A DNA stretch of 64,000 bases. Origin: CAZMZF01 sp964570765. Its GTDB lineage: Bacteria > Zixibacteria > MSB-5A5 > RBG-16-43-9. Both the position numbers and the translations under genes were made by a program. Positions 59,734 through 64,000 of the stretch are shown here, piece after piece (position 1 is the stretch's first letter; each line of letters begins with the position of its first letter). The notes under the pieces were generated by a model that worked only from the letters and a program-made list of their open reading frames with translations, ran no database searches and was not told where the DNA came from. The stretch covers positions 62,001 through 126,000 of the forward strand of contig CAZMZF010000004.1 of the NCBI GenBank assembly GCA_964570765.1. The letters are read 5' to 3'.

Positions 59734-60636
59734 TTGACTAAGTCTAATGTAGTAATCATTCGCTCCAGAAGAGTGTTGAGTAACTCTAGGAGGATAGATT
59801 CAACTATCCTTTCAGATATGATCAAAAAAGGACTTTCTACATATACTGGTGACCTCGATTTCAGGGATTCTATTCGAAGATTCTATTCTCCAGAGGATAT
59901 ATTGGGCTTGAAGGTAAATTGTCTGGCAGGGAAGGGAGCTTCCACTCATCCGGAAGTAGCTCTATGTTTTGCCAATTTACTCAAAGAGAGTGGGATAAAG
60001 GAGAAGAATATCATCGTCTGGGATCGCTCGAATGGTGAATTGGAGGAAGTTGGTTTTCCGCTGAATTTCAACCATGATGGTTTGCGCTGTTTCGGGACAG
60101 ATACGGATGGAGTGGGATATTCCAATGACCTGTATGAGCATCTGAATATCGGGAGTCTGGTGAGTAAAATTCTATTATATTATACCAGTGTTCAGGTGAA
60201 CCTTCCGGTCCTAAAAGATCATAGTCTGGCTGGAATAAGTTGTGCCTTGAAAAATTATTATGGAGCAATTAATAATCCCAATAAATATCATGAAGAAGGC
60301 GGTAACCCTTTTATAGCAGATTTGAATGCTCTTCCGCAGATAAAAAATCAACACAGGTTGATCATCTGCGATGTTTTAACTGTTCAATATAAAGGAGGTC
60401 CCTCTTATCATCCTGTGTGGAATGAGGAATACCGGGGCATAATGATTAGCTCAGACCCGGTAGCTTTAGATTTTATCGGGTCTCAGATAATTGACCAGCT
60501 TCGTCAAAAAAAGGGAATCCCCACTTTGGAAAAATATGGGCTTTCTCCTAAGTATATCTTTACAGCCGCAGATAAAAATCATAAATTGGGTAGAGCTACC
60601 TTAAGCGAGATTGAAAAGATCGAGATAAATCTTTGA
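59734..60636 (+). CDS. DUF362 domain protein
   Basis: 300 residues, TTG start. GLKVNCLAGKGASTHPEVALCFANLLKESG, NLPVLKDHSLAGISCALKNYYGAINNP and MISSDPVALDFIGSQII match DUF362, often found with ferredoxin domains (none here). Function unproven; links to Fe-S or metal cofactors have been proposed. It starts an operon with the radical SAM gene 13 bases downstream. The TTG start lacks a strong ribosome site. Confidence 0.85.
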   Translation: MTKSNVVIIRSRRVLSNSRRIDSTILSDMIKKGLSTYTGDLDFRDSIRRFYSPEDILGLKVNCLAGKGASTHPEVALCFANLLKESGIKEKNIIVWDRSNGELEEVGFPLNFNHDGLRCFGTDTDGVGYSNDLYEHLNIGSLVSKILLYYTSVQVNLPVLKDHSLAGISCALKNYYGAINNPNKYHEEGGNPFIADLNALPQIKNQHRLIICDVLTVQYKGGPSYHPVWNEEYRGIMISSDPVALDFIGSQIIDQLRQKKGIPTLEKYGLSPKYIFTAADKNHKLGRATLSEIEKIEINL

Positions 60637-60649
60637 TTATAAAAATAAA

Positions 60650-61801
60650 ATGAAGAAATTTAAAAGAAGAGAATTTTTCAAATATTCTATATCCGGAGCA
60701 GGAGGTGCTATTTGCTCAAATTTAATCTCTAAAGTTCCTCTCTTAACTTTTCCGGATACAGCTTATGCTCTAAGTTCAACTGGCAGGCTTTCTCACATAG
60801 AGGCGAAATATTATAAGAAGCTTGAGCATAAAGAGATAGAATGCCAGCTCTGCCCCAGGAAATGCCGGGTCGGTGATAGGGAGAGGGGTTATTGTGGAGT
60901 AAGGGAGAATCAAAAAGGGGTGTACTATACTTTAGTATATGGTTTAACTCCTTCCTTCCATAAAGACCCGATTGAGAAGAAACCTTTTTTTCATTTCCTC
61001 CCGGGAACGGATGCTTTCTCTATAGCCACAACAGGATGTAATTTAAACTGTAAATTCTGCCAGAACTGGGAGCTCTCTCAAGCCAGACCTGAGCAGACTT
61101 ATAATTACGAGCTTTCACCTCAAACAGTGGTGGAATATGCTTTAAAAGGAAACTGTCCTTCAATCGCTTATACCTATTCCGAGCCAACCGTTTTTTATGA
61201 ATATATGCTGGACTGTGCCAAGTTAGGAAAAGAGAAAGGGGTAAAAAGCGTGATGGTCTCTGCTGGTTATATTCAGCCAGAGCCACTGATTGAACTATGC
61301 AAGGAATTAACTGCAGTTAAGATCGATTTAAAAGCTTTCACGGAAAAATACTATCAGGAGATCTGCCGGGGAAAGCTTGAGCCAGTGCTGGATTGTCTTA
61401 AGGAATTGAAGAGAATCGGAATATGGCATGAGATCGTCTATTTAATGGTTCCGACTTTGAATGATGATATGAGTAATATCAAGAAAATGTGTCTGTGGAT
61501 TTTAAACAACTTAGGTCCGGATGTGCCTGTTCATTTCACCCGGTTCACTCCACTATATCTATTAAAGAATTTGCCACTTACCCCAGTTTCTTCCTTAGAG
61601 CAGGCAAGAAAAATTGCCTTAGAATGTGGGCTGAAGTTTGTCTATATAGGGAATGTGCCAGGTCACGAAGGAGAGAATACTTATTGTCCTAAATGTAAGA
61701 AAATCATAATAGGCAGATATGGATTTACCATTACCCAGATGAATTTGCAAAAGGGAAGATGCAAATTCTGTGGAGAGAAAATACCGGGGATTTGGTCTTA
61801 G
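60650..61801 (+). CDS. AmmeMemoRadiSam-type radical SAM enzyme with a Tat-like signal
   Basis: 383 residues. The N-terminus KKFKRREFFKYSISGAGG resembles a twin-arginine signal. Then CQLCPRKCRVGDRERGYCGVRENQ, a radical SAM cluster motif GCNLNCKFCQNW (CxxxCxxC), EPTVFYEYMLD, and a C-terminal zinc-like pair YCPKCKK / CKFCGE. This is the PflA-like enzyme of the AmmeMemoRadiSam system; its AMMECR1 and Memo partners are not nearby, while a DUF362 gene is. An exported radical SAM protein would be unusual, so the N-terminal motif may be only an anchor remnant. Confidence 0.88.
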   Translation: MKKFKRREFFKYSISGAGGAICSNLISKVPLLTFPDTAYALSSTGRLSHIEAKYYKKLEHKEIECQLCPRKCRVGDRERGYCGVRENQKGVYYTLVYGLTPSFHKDPIEKKPFFHFLPGTDAFSIATTGCNLNCKFCQNWELSQARPEQTYNYELSPQTVVEYALKGNCPSIAYTYSEPTVFYEYMLDCAKLGKEKGVKSVMVSAGYIQPEPLIELCKELTAVKIDLKAFTEKYYQEICRGKLEPVLDCLKELKRIGIWHEIVYLMVPTLNDDMSNIKKMCLWILNNLGPDVPVHFTRFTPLYLLKNLPLTPVSSLEQARKIALECGLKFVYIGNVPGHEGENTYCPKCKKIIIGRYGFTITQMNLQKGRCKFCGEKIPGIWS

Positions 61802-61809
61802 TATTCTTT

Positions 61810-61985
61810 CGTCGGGCATAAAGCCCGACGCTACATATTCTCGCTGGAGCAGGAGCTCAACTTTTCAGTGCTTGCCAGGTCCCCTGACCTGGCAAGTTTT
61901 TTATCGTCGGGTCAGGGGACCCGACGACCACCTGGGAGATTTATTTTGTAGGGGTTCAATCCCGCCTTTGGCGGGATGACCCCCT
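61810..61985. repeat. Palindromes flanking the terminator at 61871
   Basis: GTCGGGCATAAAGCCCGACG ending CTAC (61810-61834), GTCGGGTCAGGGGACCCGAC (61905-61927), and GTAGGGGTTCAATCCCGCC ... CCCCCTAC (61948-61985). Confidence 0.75.
61871..61902 (+). terminator. Intrinsic terminator after the radical SAM gene
   Basis: CTTGCCAGGTC/GACCTGGCAAG hairpin followed by six T. Confidence 0.9.
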
Positions 61986-62031
61986 ACCTCTTTTACTTGA
62001 CTTCTTTTTAAAATAGATTAGATTTTTATCA

Positions 62032-64000
62032 ATGATTCGAAATAAGAGCCTTTTTATATTAGCCTGTATCTTTTTAGGATTTGCATCAATCCTCTCGCAG
62101 ATAGTTCTTTTCCGCGAGCTTTTAGCTGTTTTTTATGGTAATGAGCTGTGTTTAGGCATTCTGCTCTGCGTCTGGTTTTTATGGGTGGGGCTGGGCAGCA
62201 AACTGGGGGATATTATCTCCAATTCTAAAAACTCTCTTTTAAAAAACCTGTCTTTCTGGTATTTCCTCTTAGCCATTTTCTCAATTATGACAATCATAGG
62301 AATAAGATATTCCAGGATAATTCTGAATACTTTGCCGGGTGAGATTATTGGATTTTTACCTATGTTCCTGTTCACTTTCTTTATTTTGTGCCCACTTTGT
62401 TTGGTTTTAGGGATACTTTTTGTCTTAAACTCTACTCTCTGGCTTTTTGAATCCAAACAAAATATTCTGGTAACCAGGGTTTATCTCTGGGAATCTTTTG
62501 GAGCGGGTCTAGGTGGTCTTTTAGGTAGTTTAGTCTTGATTCCTAATTTATCAAATTTCTCCGTGCAGAGCTGGTTAGTTATAGCTTTGCTTTTGTACTC
62601 AATTTTACTCATAAAAGATTCCATCAAAAGAAAGGTAATATTCTTCTTGATACTTTTAGGAATTTTAGGCTTCAAAATTGGCAAACTGGATGGTTATCTG
62701 AATGATAAAGCCCTTAACAGATTATGGATAGATTTTCCGCTGGTAAAATCTGTTGATTCCATTTATGGCAATCTGGCTATCTTAAGAGCCGGAGAACAGA
62801 TCAGCTTTTATGAGAATGGACTACTTTTATTCTCCTATCCAGATGAGTATTCCTCTGAAGAAGCTGTCTTATATGCAATAGCAGAACATCCTGAGCCAAA
62901 AAGATTGCTTTTAATCGGAGGGGGTATGGGTGGTGCTCTTACTCAGGCATTGAAATATAAAAGCCTGAAAATAGATTATGTAGAACTTGATCCAAAGATG
63001 GTAGAGTTAGGTAAAAGTTTTCTTCCGGTATCTGAAGTTAACTCGATTGTGGATGAAAGAGTAAAGATCATTCACAAAGATGGTAGGCTTTTCGTCAGAG
63101 AAAAAAGCAGGGAAGTAGAGAAAAAATATGATCTGGTTATTCTGAACCTGCCTGATCCATATAATGCTCAGCTTAATCGTTTCTATACTGAAGAATTTTT
63201 CAATCTTGTGAAGAAAATTATGGCTCCGGATGGAATCTTTAGTTTCCGCATAACTTCTGCAGAAAACTATCTTAATCCAGAACAAGCCCTTTATATCTCC
63301 AGCCTCTATCGCACGTTATTATCTGAGTTTAAATCGGTAATGGTCCTGCCCGGATCGAATAATATCTTCTTAGCCAGTGATGGACAAATTTTAACTGATG
63401 ACTGGATGAAAATAGAAGGGAATCTAAAAAAGAAAAACGTTGAGACCACTTATATAAATGAGCATTTTTTAAAGAATCGCCTTTCAAAAGAAAGGATAGA
63501 ATACCTGTTCAAAACCATTGGCTCTTATGAAGGGGAGAAAAATTATGACCTGAAGCCAATCTCTTATTTTTATAATACAGTCTTATGGAGTACTCAGCTT
63601 AAATCTTTTGAGAAGCCGGTATTTATCTATTTATCTAAAGTTAGTCCAGCCTGGTATTATTTTTTAGGATTTCTTATATCTTTTTCGCTTTTGTTTTTAT
63701 TTTTCAATACAAAATATATTTTCACCAATCTCTCCTTATACACCATATTTTTAGCGGGGTTTTCCAGCATAACCTTGGAGGTCTCTATCCTTTTAATCTA
63801 TCAGGTATTATATGGTTATATCTATTCAAAGGTCGGAATTTTCTTAACTCTTTTTATGTTGGGTCTTTTTTCTGGAGCAATCTTTATAGCCAGAAAAAAA
63901 GAAGAGGTAAGTTTTAGAAATTTAAGATGGCTGCAGATTCTACAGGTTATTTTGGTCCTTTTTCTATTGAGCTTAACATCCAGTTTTTTCAGATCCTGGC
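62032..64000 (+). CDS. Membrane-embedded spermidine-synthase-like protein, partial
   Basis: Open to the end of the window, 656 codons visible. N-terminal block of about six helices (residues 8-215), a cytosolic spermidine-synthase-like methyltransferase fold (about 235-470; LLLIGGGMGGAL, DYVELDPKMVELG, HKDGRLFV, YDLVILNLPDPYNAQLNRFYTEEFF), then a second helical block from about 540. This is the fused membrane/spermidine synthase family of FCB and other bacteria; whether it makes polyamines is unproven. It starts after a terminator and repeats; no strong ribosome site is visible before the ATG. Confidence 0.88.
   Translation, partial: MIRNKSLFILACIFLGFASILSQIVLFRELLAVFYGNELCLGILLCVWFLWVGLGSKLGDIISNSKNSLLKNLSFWYFLLAIFSIMTIIGIRYSRIILNTLPGEIIGFLPMFLFTFFILCPLCLVLGILFVLNSTLWLFESKQNILVTRVYLWESFGAGLGGLLGSLVLIPNLSNFSVQSWLVIALLLYSILLIKDSIKRKVIFFLILLGILGFKIGKLDGYLNDKALNRLWIDFPLVKSVDSIYGNLAILRAGEQISFYENGLLLFSYPDEYSSEEAVLYAIAEHPEPKRLLLIGGGMGGALTQALKYKSLKIDYVELDPKMVELGKSFLPVSEVNSIVDERVKIIHKDGRLFVREKSREVEKKYDLVILNLPDPYNAQLNRFYTEEFFNLVKKIMAPDGIFSFRITSAENYLNPEQALYISSLYRTLLSEFKSVMVLPGSNNIFLASDGQILTDDWMKIEGNLKKKNVETTYINEHFLKNRLSKERIEYLFKTIGSYEGEKNYDLKPISYFYNTVLWSTQLKSFEKPVFIYLSKVSPAWYYFLGFLISFSLLFLFFNTKYIFTNLSLYTIFLAGFSSITLEVSILLIYQVLYGYIYSKVGIFLTLFMLGLFSGAIFIARKKEEVSFRNLRWLQILQVILVLFLLSLTSSFFRSW

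Overview
The window reads as a chromosome segment of a low-to-moderate GC, Gram-negative (diderm) bacterium. Evidence for an outer membrane is a LpxL-type acyltransferase, a TolC-like protein, an AsmA-like protein, a GT9 heptosyltransferase-like enzyme, both halves of HldE and F-terminated beta-barrels. A large secreted multiheme cytochrome ends in an NPFNP-type type-IX-like sorting domain, typical of the FCB superphylum and neighbouring candidate phyla (Zixibacteria, KSB1, WOR-3 and similar). The exact phylum cannot be fixed by reading alone.

Layout. 1-5574: cytochrome c maturation operon (ccmB end, a TPR/TlpA lipoprotein, ccmC, a small ccmD-like gene, ccmE of the Cys-type CxxxY variant, ccmF). 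5837-13491: an accessory island between tRNA-Arg/tRNA-Glu and tRNA-Ser. It holds short unrelated genes (frameshifted HNH nuclease, double-HEPN protein, PP-loop ATPase, BaiN-like flavoprotein, FAH hydrolase, GNAT, alpha/beta hydrolase, a PilC/GspF fragment, a small unknown). Almost all of them are followed at the 3' end by a copy of an imperfect palindrome (here called repeat A) that I find nowhere else in the window, and one is followed by a credible integron attC site. 13545-25789: a membrane protein and tadA, then AsmA, peptidase-MA, LpxL-like, MacA/MacB/TolC-like efflux, GT9 and a PfkB kinase. 25973-28761: tldD/tldE. 29185-30190: a beta-barrel protein and a truncated second one. 30574-35215: GH57 branching enzyme, DUF3467, PAP2 phosphatase and ADP-heptose synthesis (rfaE1, rfaE2). 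35327-45465: M24 peptidase, accB, pilT, accC, gcvH, gcvPA, two DUF2007 zinc-ribbon proteins, a thioredoxin-TPR protein and gcvPB. 45578-47341: double ECF-type ATPase. 47894-50548: multiheme cytochrome c. 50799-55459: NtrB/NtrC-type two-component pair and an MBL-fold hydrolase. 55812-58982: cluster of exported proteins and lipoproteins. 59047-64000: orphan AsnC ligand domain, DUF362 protein, Tat-type AmmeMemoRadiSam radical SAM enzyme, and the start of a membrane-embedded spermidine-synthase-like protein.

How it fits together. The ccm operon supplies the heme-attachment machinery needed by the multiheme cytochrome at 48-50 kb. The AsmA, LpxL, GT9, rfaE and efflux genes serve the outer membrane. 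The acc and gcv genes are core metabolism. Intergenic DNA is crowded with palindromic elements, many starting GTAG and ending CTAC, as in REP elements moved by RAYT transposases; no RAYT is present here. Some of these repeats enter coding sequences. The tRNA-bounded cassette-like island is the most unusual part: it behaves like an integron array (single genes, each with a 3' palindrome, same strand, mixed base composition), but the palindromes lack the integron core site and no integrase lies in the window.
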